Part shown: in pieces, positions 41,545 through 52,547 of the stretch | Position numbering within the stretch: the stretch's first letter is position 1 | Layout: the number at the start of each line of letters is the position of its first letter | From: Platycnemis pennipes | Taxonomy: Eukaryota; Arthropoda; Insecta; Odonata; Platycnemididae | Direction of reading: 5' to 3' | Assembly (NCBI GenBank): GCA_933228895.1 | Contig: OW121856.1 | Location: 17,625,805 to 17,689,804 of the forward strand | DNA: 64,000 nucleotides | Made by a program: the position numbers and the translations under genes | The notes under the pieces: generated by a model | The model's database searches: none | What the model was told of the DNA's origin: nothing | The model's input: only the letters and a program-made list of their open reading frames with translations

Positions 41545-42300
41545 AGAGGAAGATAAGGTAATAGCTTAGCAAGAATTTATATGCAATTCAAGACTGGTCC
41601 GAAAAATGGCAGTTAGAACTTAACCTTAAAAAGTGTGTAGCTATCAATTTTTGGAAGTGGAATAATTAGGTAGAGCGATCCTATAGCATTAGTAACACAA
41701 AAATCGAAAGCGTTGACACCACGAAGAACTTTGGTGTAACGATCACTGAAGTCTTATCGTGGGGAAGACGCATCCGGGAAATATGCGGCCGAATCTAGAG
41801 AAAGCTAGGATTTATTAAAAGAGTACTCGGGAAATGTGACGAGAAGACAAAAGAGCGAAGTAACGTTTCACTAGTTAGGCCCCACCTCGAGTATGTAGCC
41901 AGTGTATGGGATCCAAATGAATTAGGTTTAATCATAGAACTAGACAGTGTGCAGCGTAGAGTAGCTAGGTTTTTTTAAAAAGGTACTACGATAACTTTAG
42001 GTAGTGTATCAGAATTAACACAAGAATTAGGTTGGGAATCACTATCAGAAAGTAGGTTAAGGTACAGTTTAAATCTCTTACAGAAATTTAAATCGGATGG
42101 CTTTACTGAATATGTTAGGCATATATTAAAAACACCAGCGTATTATGCTAGATTCAACAAGATAAGCAAGATTTGAGATATAAATTGTCGTACTGATAGA
42201 CTCAAAATGCCATTTTTACCCGTACTGTACGATATAACAATAGAAGAATTGGTGAAACATTGGAAATCCACGGTGGAAGGAATAAAGGAATAAAATACTA
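41545..42300 (+). mobile_element. CR1/L2-B-like LINE with a different 3' end
   Basis: C-terminal RT region readable across stops: 'DWSEKWQLELNLKKCVAINF', 'RKLGFIKRVLGKCDEKTKE', 'SLVRPHLEYVASVWDPNELG', 'ELDSVQRRVARFF', 'ELTQELGWESLSESRLRYSL' and 'HILKTPAYYARFNKISKI'. It is closest to subfamily B. Unlike A and B it does not end in the hairpin or (TGTAGA)n but in GAAGGAATAAAGGAATAAAA (about 42277-42296). It may be a separate subfamily or a 3'-deleted copy. Confidence 0.8.
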
Positions 42301-43185
42301 AAAAAATTAAAATTCAATTTTTTTGGTTTACCCTAGAAGTTGCAAATACGCCATGACAGCTACTGAAAAAAACTAATATTTTCTTCTTTGGTACTCACCC
42401 GCTAGTAGTAAAAAATACTTATTTGGCTATTATTCTCCGCAGTCCTTTAGTCAACTGTTTTCTGCTTGGTTTCCTCTGTTCGATTATTTAATGGGATCTC
42501 GTTCCCAAAGGAGGAAGCAATCGAAAAATCTTTACCTTTTTTATGTATTCTTCGCAGTGAATAAATGAACCCAAGTTTAACGGCTGAATTCCCATGCATC
42601 TCTATAACTCCACGGTTCTATGACCGGATGAACTCTGTCTTGGTAAAGACAAACTTCGGATAATTCTCTCAAGCATTTCGAGATCGGAACGGGAACTCTG
42701 ATTTTTTGTGAAACTTAAACAATTTTTCATGCATACTTACAGGATGACCGACTTGAAATATCTCTGCCATGTAAATTTGTAAACAAGCATAGAAAGTTTT
42801 AAAAATACATTAACGGTGTTTACCAAAAGTATAGTGGCAAATATGATCAGTGACGAAATCTTTTAAAATATATACCAGTAACTCTTCTATGCGAAGATCA
42901 ATCTGTAAGGATATAAACATTAATACTCGTATGAAATAAGAAAAATTGAAGGTGGCCATTTCAAATGTCCATAGCGTTGACTTTTTCCATTAGGTCTATC
43001 ACACATCGCTCTTTTATTGATTATATTTGGTTATGTGAAGCTTATAACTACGCTGCTTTTTAATTTATGAAAAAGAATTTCATTACGTTGATACAAAATT
43101 TATATTAAGTGAACTATTTCAATCTAATTACCAGGTACTGCCAAAATATACTTAAATTAAATATTCGATAAGCTCTCTGACCATA
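42301..43185. other. Unassigned AT-rich DNA
   Basis: No recognisable element. Confidence 0.4.
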
Positions 43186-43189
43186 AAAA

Positions 43190-43600
43190 AAGATCTTCAA
43201 GGCATTGTGAAAAGGAGCAAGACCAAGTAGTACGTCGTGCTCCGTAATTTTTAACACCTACGTCTCGAAATGTAGTTTAATATTATTTTCTCTTGAAGTA
43301 AAATTTCAGAAGCGTCAGTTTAATGCGGCAACTTCTCCATGACAACAGTCATATCAGAAATATACATAAAAAACTTTAGTTACCAATTAAAAGACAATGA
43401 TATTAAAAATACGACAAAATTAATCGTGTTCAGCAGATGCGTAGAAGTAATGGCCAATGTTAACCTCAGAAGACAAATATGGACTTGGCTTAGGGAACTG
43501 TTGTTATCTAGGAAGAAAAATAACCGGATATATATGAAGCAAGAAAGGCACTGTTAATACGATCACCAAAGGTGAGAGTACCTAAATGATGCCAAAATTA
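43190..43600 (+). pseudogene. Ancient RTE reverse transcriptase relic
   Basis: GTGAAAAGGAGCAAGACCAA and TGCTCCGTAATTTTTAACACC line up with the RQGC-LSPVIFN motif of the intact RTE. Further on, 'YQLKDNDIKNTTKLIVFSRC' and 'VEVMANVNLRRQ' (frame 43339-43557) line up with 'YQLKINKKKTKILVCSKREE' and 'AKTNVKLGKQ'. The region between has lost the FADD motif. Identity is low, so this is an old relic. Confidence 0.65.
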
Positions 43601-44258
43601 TAACTGAAATGTTTTAAATTAAAAGCCTCAGAGACATGTCGACAAACGGCCACTATTCGAGGAGATAATACAAATACGAAAGGACGAATCGGTTAAGAAC
43701 TTCAGTCCTAGTGTTTAAATAATTCCTTCCCCCAACTTACTGAACGAATGAAAAAAATAGGTTCCTTGAAACAGATTTTGAATTATAATCGCAGATGGAA
43801 GCTGATATCTTTCTACACCACTACAGATAACTCACACCAAGGTCTAACAAAACAGGATACTGAAAGAAGGGGAACTGAGAGTGTGGTCAGACTCATTGTT
43901 GCTTAGAATAGTTTACGAGAGAGAGAATAAATTCTTATTTTAGCGAGAGGCAAAAGCATGCTTTCACATAAATTCCTCCACCGGTTTCAGCGGTCGATAC
44001 GTAATAGAGTAAAGTAGGACGTCACGAAGAGATCGTATCCTTTCCTTATCTGTCAACTGCTTCCAAAATGTGCAACGAACTAAAAAGCACACTGAATTTC
44101 AGTTTTTTGAATTCCGCCGTCTGGAGATATAGAAGTGTACCAAAAACCGGGAAGCATCGATTCATTCTTATGGCTAAGTTTTTAAACTAGTTACTGCTAT
44201 TTTTTTAGTATCCCATTCACAGCTCGTTTTATTTAATGGTTATTTAATTTAATCTCAG
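43601..44258. other. Unassigned AT-rich DNA
   Basis: No recognisable element. Confidence 0.4.
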
Positions 44259-44446
44259 TTATGATTGGACGAAGTGGATGAAGCACCTGTCCTTTGAACG
44301 CCCACTTTTCCGAAAGGGTTGAAAACAAGTTTTTCGCTGCTTATCACCCGAGAACTAATTGACGGATCAAAAACGGAAAATTAAGGGTCTTTTTATTTTA
44401 CAACTTCTATCAGATTAGCCTAAAAAATATGATAAACGACCCCATT
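44259..44446 (+). mobile_element. Interspersed repeat M, 3' part
   Basis: From CAGTTATGATTGGACGAAGT through CCACTTTTCCGAAAGGGTT to GATAAACGACCCCATT. The left two thirds are missing. Confidence 0.7.
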
Positions 44447-45153
44447 GAGATTAAAACGGCTGGCGTGATCGAAGAGACGGAGAAGTTTTAAAAAATATTG
44501 ACACCAAGTGCGCTTTAGTCGGACATTTCGGAAGCAGCCAACAAAAATAGGAAAGATTTGGTTCTTCATGGCACCTTATTACACTGCCTAACGTATCAAC
44601 AGCTGAAACAGATGGAGGAACTTATGTGAAAGCGTGCTTTTGTGAAAGAGGGAAGCTGGAAGGCAAATGTAGTTCATTAGAGAAAACAAGGAAAACACGT
44701 TTGGTATAGCTTAAAGCTGTTGCCAATATAACTCTGGGTAGGTAATTTTATGCATCTATTATTTATATGAATGTATTTGTTGAAGCGTCACTTCCCTATG
44801 CGAAAAACTGTTGAGAATTTCATCATCAAATTGGGCCAACAGTTGGTATTTTGGCCAACTGTTGAAATCCAACAGTAACTGTTGAAATTCAATAATTTTC
44901 TTTTTTGGCAAGGGGCTGAGTTGCTATCAAGTGCAAACCATGTAAAAAGTTAGAGAGCAACAGGAGTCCAGTCTAAATACCGCATCGTTCAATGCAATAT
45001 TTTATCAGATTCTTAAAACACGCCTGTAAAACATAAATTGCTCTGCTTACAGCAGGGTGTTGCAACTTTTTCCCACAGCCCGCCTTGTTTGTTAGCATCA
45101 CGTTATCTCGTGAGGCTTTAAGGCTTCTCACGTGTGAACGGAAAGCGATCTAA
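44447..45153. other. Unassigned DNA with a small cluster of CAACAGTTG repeats
   Basis: At 44835-44895 the word CAACAGTT/AACTGTTG recurs in both orientations four to five times, forming small hairpins. Otherwise nothing was recognised. Confidence 0.4.
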
Positions 45154-45540
45154 GTGACGGCCAGACTTCTTGGTGTCCAGAAACCTCCGAAAACACCCCC
45201 AACTTTTGAGCAACGTCACCGGAAATCTCCGCTGTCCCTCCATCATCCCCTTTTGGGATTAATCGTGGCATTTACCCTCCTTGCGGAAATGGGCAGATCG
45301 CCAAGAGAAGGTATGAGGCGGCCTAGGGAGTCCTTACGACGTCCTACCCCCCGTCACACCCCCAGACCCCGGGGGGCCCAAGGGGGATTCCCCGCCCTGC
45401 TCAAAGGCGGCTTATGGCCAGGGACCCACTCGTTATCGGAAAATGAGGGAACCCAAGAGCGTAGGCGATCCTTATCTCGGGGATATTTCACCTGCACCCA
45501 CAGCCCCCGTAGCCTACGCACGATTTACCCCAAGCAATGA
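45154..45540 (+). other. Unidentified 128-codon ORF in GC-rich patch
   Basis: Open from an internal start to TGA at 45538-45540, in a patch much richer in G+C than the surroundings. The product would be rich in Arg, Pro and Ser ('PREGMRRPRESLRRPTPR'), with one short hydrophobic run ('LLGLIVAFTLLAEMG'). No family was recognised; composition alone can keep such a frame open. It could be a host exon, part of an unknown repeat, or chance. Confidence 0.25.
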
Positions 45541-45964
45541 AGAGTTGGATGGGAGGTAGTGTGACGCAGGCGGGTGGGCAAGCAAGGGGTGGCCGAGGAT
45601 CCTTAAAAAGGGAAAATTATCACAGAGTGTCTGGAGGGGTCAAAGCTTTTGAAAAATGCAAGAAACCCTCAGTTACTTACGGACTTAAAGAAACACCAAT
45701 ACTAGGACACCTGTACCTGTAATCAATACACACAAATCCGTTCTCCAAAATGACCACTACGCGAATTTCAATGGTGATTCCGCGCGATTTCAGGTTTTAA
45801 CATTAACAGCAAGAAAAGCCTTGAAAATTTTCGCTGCGCAATATCGGTAAAACCAAAATTTAATTTAAAATCGGCAAACAACATAGTCTTTATGACACGA
45901 TGGCTATTATTACGGTTAATTGGCCGATAATATGATCTTTCTTGGGCTAAACACGATACGTGGT
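45541..45964. other. Unassigned DNA
   Basis: No recognisable element. The GC-rich character fades by about 45600. Confidence 0.35.
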
Positions 45965-46090
45965 ACCTCTCCACCCTTATCCAGTTCCCTAATAACTGCT
46001 AACTTTACCATATTTACCCACCTATTCTCTTTGTCACATATGGTTACCGTTGTCGGTCGCCTCACTCTAATAACTACCTATCCTATAAGA
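45965..46090 (+). mobile_element. tRNA-derived SINE family S1, 3' part
   Basis: CTCTCCACCCTTATCCAGTT, then TACCCACCTATTCTCTTTG, GTTGTCGGTCGCC and TAATAACTACCTA match 7188-7308. Confidence 0.62.
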
Positions 46091-46492
46091 CGTCAGCTCT
46101 GGGACACCTTCCCTGGATAACAAACTAACAAGCATTTGAACGGCTTGAACGTAGACAACAAAAATAATATGAGAATCCTTTATGGCATCAGTGAGCTATA
46201 AGAGTTTTATATGCGCAACAAAGACATTGAATTATTATGTACGTGGTACGCGATTGCCATCAAAATACATTTTTTAGGGGCAGATGTTAGCTTTGGGAGG
46301 GAGATTAGGAGGGGGAGGGTGCTGATCCACCCCTCATCTCGTCTGCTGGTCCTTTCTGGACCGCAGACTTTCAAGACAGGCCGACGACCAAACTTCTTGG
46401 TACAGTACCAACCAATAGGTCTTGCCCTCTCTCCTCATCCCTTCCATTTTCCCGAACTCTGCTCCCTCTCGTTTCAGAGTTTCGTTCTTTGC
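46091..46492. other. Unassigned DNA
   Basis: A 112-residue frame (46211-46549) runs into the L2-B tail and has no motifs. Confidence 0.35.
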
Positions 46493-47095
46493 TCATCTAC
46501 ATCTACGCGAACCCCGCACACCAACGCGGGGATGTGTTGCAGGGGGTGAAGATCACCAAGCATGCAATATTGGCATGCAAACAAGCTACTAAATAGAAAT
46601 ATGCTACATAATATGGTCTCATGCAACTAGATTGTTAGTATCTATAGTAAGGGATTAATACATGCATCATGCACTACAGACTACCATGAAATATTTACCC
46701 TACCTATTCCTTTGCTATACTGTCAATTTTGTTCTCTTATAGTGCAAAAGAAAAATGGCAATTTGAATCTATTAGTACGACAATCTCTCTGATCTTGCTT
46801 ATCTGGTCAAATCTAGCATAATACGCTGGTGTTTTTATCATATGCCTAACATTTAATGCGATTTAACTTTCTGCAATAGATTTAATCTGTACTTTAACCT
46901 ACGCTCTGATAATGATTTCCACCTTAACTCTTGTACTATTTCTGAAACACTACTCAACCTATCGTATAAACTTTTAACAAATCTAGTTACTCTACGCTGT
47001 ACAATGTCTGGTTCTCTGATCAAACCTAATTAATTCGGTTTCCATACACTGGCTACATATTCAAGGTGGGGTCTAACTAGTGAAAAGTAACAGTA
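46493..47095 (-). mobile_element. CR1/L2-B LINE, reverse copy
   Basis: Tail CATCTACATCTACGCGA, hairpin with an extended GC stem (ACCCCGC...GCGGGG), B 3' UTR, then the C-terminal RT region on the minus strand: 'PNELG'-like, 'RYRLSSVSEIVQELRW' and 'MLFKTPAYYARFDQISKI' pieces. Ends near the 'LVRPHLEYVASVWKPN' segment (about 47095). Confidence 0.88.
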
Positions 47096-47285
47096 AGTGC
47101 CTGATAATGACATCTTGTATCGAAACCGGCTAATTAACAAACATCTGTGGGACCGTGCCATTGATTTTCCGTCTTTCGGGCTTTTTGTAGGCCAATTTGA
47201 TAGGTTTTGATACAATCGGAAACGCGTTCTTCCTCATTCTTATGCTTTTGAATGCAAAATTAAAAGATCTCAAATAGGAAGCAGA

Positions 47286-47826
47286 GTATTCATCTACATC
47301 TACATATTACCCTGCAAGCAACCACAAAGGTGTGTGGCAGGGGTTGATTTCTCACCAAACATGCACTACATATCATGCATAAAAAAGGAATAGTATTAAT
47401 ATACTAGCCAGAACATCACAATTTAAAAAATAAATTTCAAAGCAAATATGCAAAAACATTCTGTTAGTAGCTTTAAGTACTCATACCAACATGCAGCTAC
47501 CAATGCTATCCATTGCTACTCTCCGATGGGACATATTTACCGTTATTCTCTAATTGGACATATTTACCGTTATATCTCTAATTGTACGAGGGAAAAATTA
47601 CATTTTGAATCTGTCAGTTCGGCGCTCCGATTTCTCTAATGTTATGATTATGGTCCAGTCTGCCATAGTGAGTTGGGGTTCGCAAAATATTTTTAACGTC
47701 ATCACTGAAAATATTGTCTAGGAATTTATTTAAGAGATTAAGCCTAAATTTCGACCTGCGATCTGACAATGATACCCATTTTAATTCCTTTAATAGACTG
47801 GTTACGCTAACATAATTATCGTATCG
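47286..47826 (-). mobile_element. CR1/L2-A LINE, reverse copy
   Basis: Tail CATCTACATCTACATATTAC, hairpin, UTR containing a ~30-bp duplication of the GGACATATTTACCGTTAT block (47529-47573), then the reverse frame 47614-47853 with 'YDNYVSVTSLLKELKWVSL' and 'DDVKNILRTPTHYGRLDHNH'. 5'-truncated at 47826 (CGTATCGT). Confidence 0.9.
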
Positions 47827-47827
47827 T

Positions 47828-48179
47828 GGAGTGTTCCATTTTCCAGATAGCAATTCCTATACGCTCTCATGCGCTGCACTAGTCCCTCATCCCCCTTTTT
47901 TCTCAGTCCTCCCACTCCATTGGTTTCACTCGGAGCGACCGAAATGTGACGATCGTAAACCGCAGCCGCTTCCACGGAGGCGTTTGCCACTTCTTGTGGC
48001 GAGGCGCAGGCAAAAACATCTTCCGCGCTGCGGCTTTCCGCTCTCCTCCATCCGCAAAGCACTCGCTTGATATTCGCAAGTGTATTACCCGGGCAAGGAC
48101 TAAGACTATCGATGAAATATTTTCTCTTCTTCTCTCGCATCACAGCTTGGTGCGAATTTTTTTTCTGATTCCGTGCCAT
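47828..48179 (-). other. Unidentified ORF truncated by an L2-A insertion
   Basis: A reverse frame from ATG at 48177-48179, about 115 codons, running open to the L2-A junction. It reads 'MARNQKKNSHQAVMREKKRK', 'YFIDSLSPCPGNTLANIKRV' and 'AVYDRHISVAPSETNGVGG'. The composition is balanced and richer in CpG than the surroundings. No domain is recognised. It might be the start of a host exon or retrocopy cut by the transposon, or a chance frame. Confidence 0.3.
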
Positions 48180-48261
48180 CGAAAATTATTTTCCCGTTAT
48201 TGAATGCTGCTATATGCAAATGCTAACCTGCTTTTTTTTACTCCACCGCAAGCTATCTAGA

Positions 48262-48660
48262 TAGTGAATTGGAAGAAACTGGTTTGATCAGAGAAATAGA
48301 CTGTGTGCAGCGTAGAGTAGCTAGGTTCGTCAAAAGGTGATACGATAGGTTGAGTAGTGTTTCGGAATTAATACAAGAATTAGGGTGGGAATCATTATCA
48401 GAGCGTAGGTTAAAGTACAGATTAAATCTACTGAAGTAATTTAAATCGCATTAAAAGTTAGGCATAAGTATAAAACACCAGCGTATTATGCTAGATTTGA
48501 CCTGATAAGCAAGATCAGAGAGATTGTCGTAATAATAGATTCAAATTGTCATTTTTCTTTTGCACTATAAGAGAACAAAATTGACAACATAGCAAAAGAA
48601 TAGCTAGGGGAAATATTTTATGGTAGTTTGTAGTGCATGATGCATGTATTAACCCCTTAC
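48262..48660 (+). mobile_element. CR1/L2-B LINE fragment
   Basis: Starts 'REIDCVQRRVARFVKR'-like, then 'RLSSVSELIQELGWESLSER', a stop, 'KTPAYYARFDLISKIREI', and the first part of the B 3' UTR (GTAGTGCATGATGCATGTAT). The hairpin and tail are missing. Confidence 0.82.
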
Positions 48661-48934
48661 ATACTATAGTTCCTTTTTCAGAACGGCACTCCTCGCTATT
48701 ATCTGCCGCTCCGTTCAGCGCCCAAAAAACATCATTTAAGAACTGCTGCCTACATATAACTCCCCCTACCCTCACGTGTCCTTTTCCTTTTGGTTTCCAT
48801 ACATAATGGTCTATTTGTAGCTGCGAAACGTTCATTCGTGTCTATGGAAATATTTTATTCAGTATATAACTTAATTGCCATTCGCTACAAAGTATTATCA
48901 GTAGTTAATTCGCCATAGTTTTTCGTTCGTTCGC
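48661..48934. other. Unassigned DNA
   Basis: No recognisable element. Confidence 0.35.
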
Positions 48935-49065
48935 ATATTTAGGACCTCAGAATAGTAGCATCTCGAAATCACATAATAACATATCTATCGACTTCGTCCG
49001 ATCTACTTGCGATAGATATATTATTATGTGATTTCGAGATGCTACTATTCTGAGGTCCTAAATAT
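48935..49065. repeat. Near-perfect palindrome, 56-bp arms and 19-nt loop
   Basis: Left arm 48935-48990 and right arm 49010-49065 are exact inverted complements except for one base (ATAACATAT against ATATATTAT). The transcript would form a long hairpin. No similarity to other repeats in the window. Confidence 0.9.
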
Positions 49066-49103
49066 TCAATTATCAGAACCTTTGTGGGTTTATATGCTAC
49101 TGG

Positions 49104-49396
49104 GCTTTGAGCAGTGACGTATTTATGGCCTCTGAGGCCCCCAATGTTATAGTCATGGCAACATGGCAGCTTGACATAGACTTTTACTTTATTACAAAGG
49201 CAATACATGAGTGCAAATATCTATCATACTAATAGAGTATTAATAGGTAGTAGGTGTCAACTTTCTTACCTAAAATATTTACATTAAATTAAGTTACTTC
49301 CTATATTTACATTTAAAATATGCCTCCTTGACACTCTCGCGAGGCCCCCGCCGGCCGCCGTGAACACCGTATGGTAAATACGGCCCTGGCTTTGAG
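49104..49396. mobile_element. hAT-type miniature element with 8-bp TSD
   Basis: The element is 49112-49388 (277 bp) between GCTTTGAG at 49104-49111 and 49389-49396. Ends are CAGTGACGTATTTA (left) and, inward from the right, CAGGGCCGTATTTA: inverted repeats with the CAG start and the 8-bp duplication that define hAT elements. Subterminal GGCCTCTGAGGCCCCC and GCGAGGCCCCCGCC add GC. No coding capacity; it would need a hAT transposase from elsewhere. Confidence 0.87.
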
Positions 49397-49707
49397 CTAT
49401 CACACAAGGTGTATATTATGGTGGTCTATTTGTTGCCGATGAGTCTGAGTGAGCGGTTCGGATTTGCTGACAGATAAAGTGCCCGATTTCTTGCTATTGA
49501 GGCGATTCATACATTGTGGCAGATAAAATATTGTTAGAGCTCAACTAGAGGGTAAACCTTAGCAAAGGCGTTTATTCTAGACATGCACATGCACACGCGG
49601 AATAGTTTCTTCTCTCGATAATCTTGAGAAAATCTTGATACAAGGGGAAACGCGGAGGTGTTAATGACAAGCATTCTGTACTTCACTTCTCTTTGTTTCC
49701 TGCACAT
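49397..49707. other. Unassigned DNA
   Basis: No recognisable element. Confidence 0.35.
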
Positions 49708-49880
49708 GTAGTCATCATCATTAGTCATCAATCCTCAGATTGGTTTGACACAGGTCTCCACTGAGTTCTTCTATCGGCTAATCTATTCATATTTACTTAT
49801 TTTTTTCCCTTTCACATCCTCCATCACTTGTTCCATATATCTAAGACGAGGTCTTCGTTTGGCATTCTTCCCGTCGACCA
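49708..49880 (-). mobile_element. RTE LINE 3' fragment (reverse)
   Basis: (CAT)n remnant, CAATCCTCAGATTGGTTTGA, then the antisense of the RT C-terminus to GTCGACCA. 5'-truncated, about 170 bp. Confidence 0.83.
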
Positions 49881-50284
49881 CATTTTATCTGAGGTAAATC
49901 TTGCCCAGAAATACTTGCAGATTGAAGGGATCAGTTTTTAAAGTTTGAATTAAAGCTGATAAGCTTGAATATCTTATCATAAGAAATTCGGGAATAACTG
50001 GTTAACTATTCTTTAGAATATGCGAGTACAACTTGTGCTAAAATGGACAAAGATATTGGAAGCAGGAGACGCAAGCGTGTTAAAAAAAATGATGCCAGGA
50101 GAAAAGGCCAAATACACAGGCTTGACTCCACAGCGGCCTCTGCCCGCCTCCCCTTCTTCAACTGTTTCCTGTTCCCATACTCCTCTCAACGAGAGGCTAC
50201 TCAAAGAGTAACCTTTTTTTGCGAGTACAAAGCAAGCAATAAATAACATTTTCCAGCACATTGCACAAAATGCTTCATTGTTAC
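49881..50284. other. Unassigned DNA
   Basis: Overlapping short frames on both strands (50013-50336), no motifs. Confidence 0.35.
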
Positions 50285-51245
50285 TTAAGGGTACGTCCAG
50301 TAGAAAGTGGACAAATTGGAAAAAAGAGATTTTCATGGTAGAGTGAAAATTTTTCTTGCATAATGAAATGGATAGACTGGAAAATAATGTATGGAAATAA
50401 TATATTTATATATTCCTTCATTAACTATCAGAAAATGTATTTGAAGTGGGATTTTAATGAAGTAAGGAATACTCGTCAAATATCACCAACTTTAAAATGT
50501 CACTAAATATTAAAAAAAAACGGCGTAAAGAAATTACTACTTATGTACATCTCTTCTACAAGGGTTATATTTTTATTTTATGGCCAATTTATGGGAGAAA
50601 TGTAGTGTGTATAATAATTAATAACAAAAAATGGAAGTAATGCACTGTTACAATGTCCCCTTATAGTGTCAACCCACATATGTAGTAAGATCATTTTTTT
50701 AGTTTTTTTAGTTTCATGTTTAATGTACCCATTTCATTGCTGAAGTGCTACCCCGACCATTTAAACTTCACGAACAAATTTGATTTTGCTGTATGTGCCT
50801 TCAATGCATGCTTGACGATCCGTCACAAGAGTAACGGTCACAAGAGTAACCACTTTTTCTACTTGTAACCCTGTTTTTGTCTGTCTCTTTATATATTTAT
50901 GCACCATATATTTTTGTACTTCATTCCTAAGACACTAGAGTAAAACATAAAAAAATATTTTAATGGTATATTGTAATTGGAAGAAGAGAAAATTGATTTA
51001 TGTTATATAGTGCATTTCAACTGTCTTTTTTGGGTCACAAGACATAACACGATTTCCATGTGATTTTTATATACTAAATTGATGATCTGAGTCCTAAATG
51101 TTCGGATGTAATTAATAAACATTATGTATTCTAATTCATTCAAAAGTGTTTACTTTGAAAAATCTAATATTTCCTTAACTCTGACAGTTTTAATGGAGTC
51201 AAATGCGTCAAAATGTCACAAGAGTAACGGTGGACAGACCCTTAA
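50285..51245. mobile_element. piggyBac-type non-autonomous element
   Basis: TTAA at 50285-50288 and 51242-51245 flank 953 bp. Inverted ends: GGGTACGTCCA (left) and, inward from the right, GGGTCTGTCCA. Inside, GTCACAAGAGTAACGGT occurs next to the right end (51215-51231) and internally (50822-50838, with a second partial unit following). No transposase frame. The TTAA target and GGG-start TIRs point to the piggyBac superfamily, but the ends differ from those of the element at 11244-13445, so a different transposase would mobilise it. Confidence 0.8.
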
Positions 51246-51289
51246 CTAAGTTTTATTTCAGCTAACTCAACTTCACAACTGGTGAATTG

Positions 51290-51335
51290 CCATCCTTTCC
51301 TACACACTACGGCAGCTCGCAGGATAAAAAGTGGA
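51290..51335 (+). mobile_element. CR1/L2 3' tail scrap
   Basis: CTACACACTACGGCAGCTCG, CAGGATAAAAAGTGGACGTA: a decayed terminal hairpin and tail. Confidence 0.45.
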
Positions 51336-52130
51336 CGTAATATCTCGAACTCGTAGATGCCGCCCCCATTCAATAGTTGACTCCATTCAAGTTAAGTGAG
51401 GAAGCTTGGCAACGTGGCAGCGACCTCCTATGTCGCATAAACTCAAACGTAAAGGCCATCTTCCGTGAGAGAAGCACGTAATCAAATGGCGCGTCATAGT
51501 GGCTTTTACGAGGGCGATGAAGGCAGCATGATTGGACCATCGCTTAAGCGACCGCATCGCTACCAAAAGAGCCTCGACTTAGAGGAAAAAAACATATCTC
51601 GGTATAGTGTTTCCTTTCTGCAAGCAAACATATATAAAACACAAATAATAAATATACATTATATTTTATAGAAAGGGAGGCCACATAAGTATTATGAATG
51701 AATGTGTTACAAGACTAATCGTAGGTTTTCAAAGACATTTTATATGTTATTTCAAACCTTCTGAACATTTCTTTCCCAATGGCATTTCTTTAAGCATATC
51801 CCCTCTCTCCATTGGTTGGCCACTCACTAAGATTATGTTCTACCCCCTCTCGCAGCCTTCTACCCTGTGAAACAGATTACACCGACCTTTAAGAATTAAG
51901 GGCGAAAAAATCTCCCTCTCTCTTATGCCTTCCCTAGACGAGACGATTTTCTCAGAAATTCCAATTCTTACAAAAAGTAGTAAGTTGTCGACAATGTGGA
52001 ACATGCACTATTTTTATAACACTTTGAATGTGAAGTTTATTTGCTAAAAAGTGATTGATGAAAATTTCGCTGAAGAATTTATCTTTGTTAAAAAGATTGT
52101 ACCAATTTTAAATTTGCACCTTTTCGGAAG
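51336..52130. other. Unassigned AT-rich DNA
   Basis: No recognisable element. Confidence 0.4.
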
Positions 52131-52220
52131 CTGAAAAATACGACGTCATCGCATGACGTCACGGCACGGTATCACTATGGGCGTTGTTTATCAGTTGTAC
52201 GCTGAGGTAAGAAGTCTTGT
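52131..52220 (+). promoter_or_regulatory. Possible host promoter and first-exon donor (weak)
   Basis: A palindromic CRE TGACGTCA (about 52155) in GCATGACGTCACGG, preceded by GACGTCATCG, and followed about 45 bp on by a strong donor-like CTGAG/GTAAGAAG (about 52206). The arrangement resembles a TSS with a short first exon; no coding evidence. Confidence 0.3.
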
Positions 52221-52547
52221 TCAATGAATACTTGGCAAAAACGTTATTAAAATTTCAATTTATATTTAAGTAGCATGGATCGTAACTATCAAATCACCAC
52301 CAAACTGTATAATACCTGTAGAGTGCCCTATTTGTTTTCACTTTAAGAATGTTTGCATTAACAAAGCAATCGCTTTCTGTCCACCGAAAGTCCACCAAAG
52401 GAAAATTGTCGGAATATGCGTTTTAAAATCCGTTTCCAGATTTTGGTTTCGATCGAGAAACGGCTAAAATCCTCAAAACAATGTATATTCACTTAGTTGT
52501 CTTCCAAAATACACGTTTGTTTCCGTAGCAGCATGGTATGTATACCG
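52221..52547. other. Unassigned AT-rich DNA
   Basis: No recognisable element. Confidence 0.35.

Noticed and set aside
44460..44700. Further RTE 3' fragment
   Set aside because: A few words resemble the RTE C-terminus, but the order and frame do not hold.
45154..45540. Secreted or membrane protein gene
   Set aside because: The one hydrophobic run is internal and the rest is low-complexity Arg/Pro from a GC-rich patch; kept only as an unidentified ORF.
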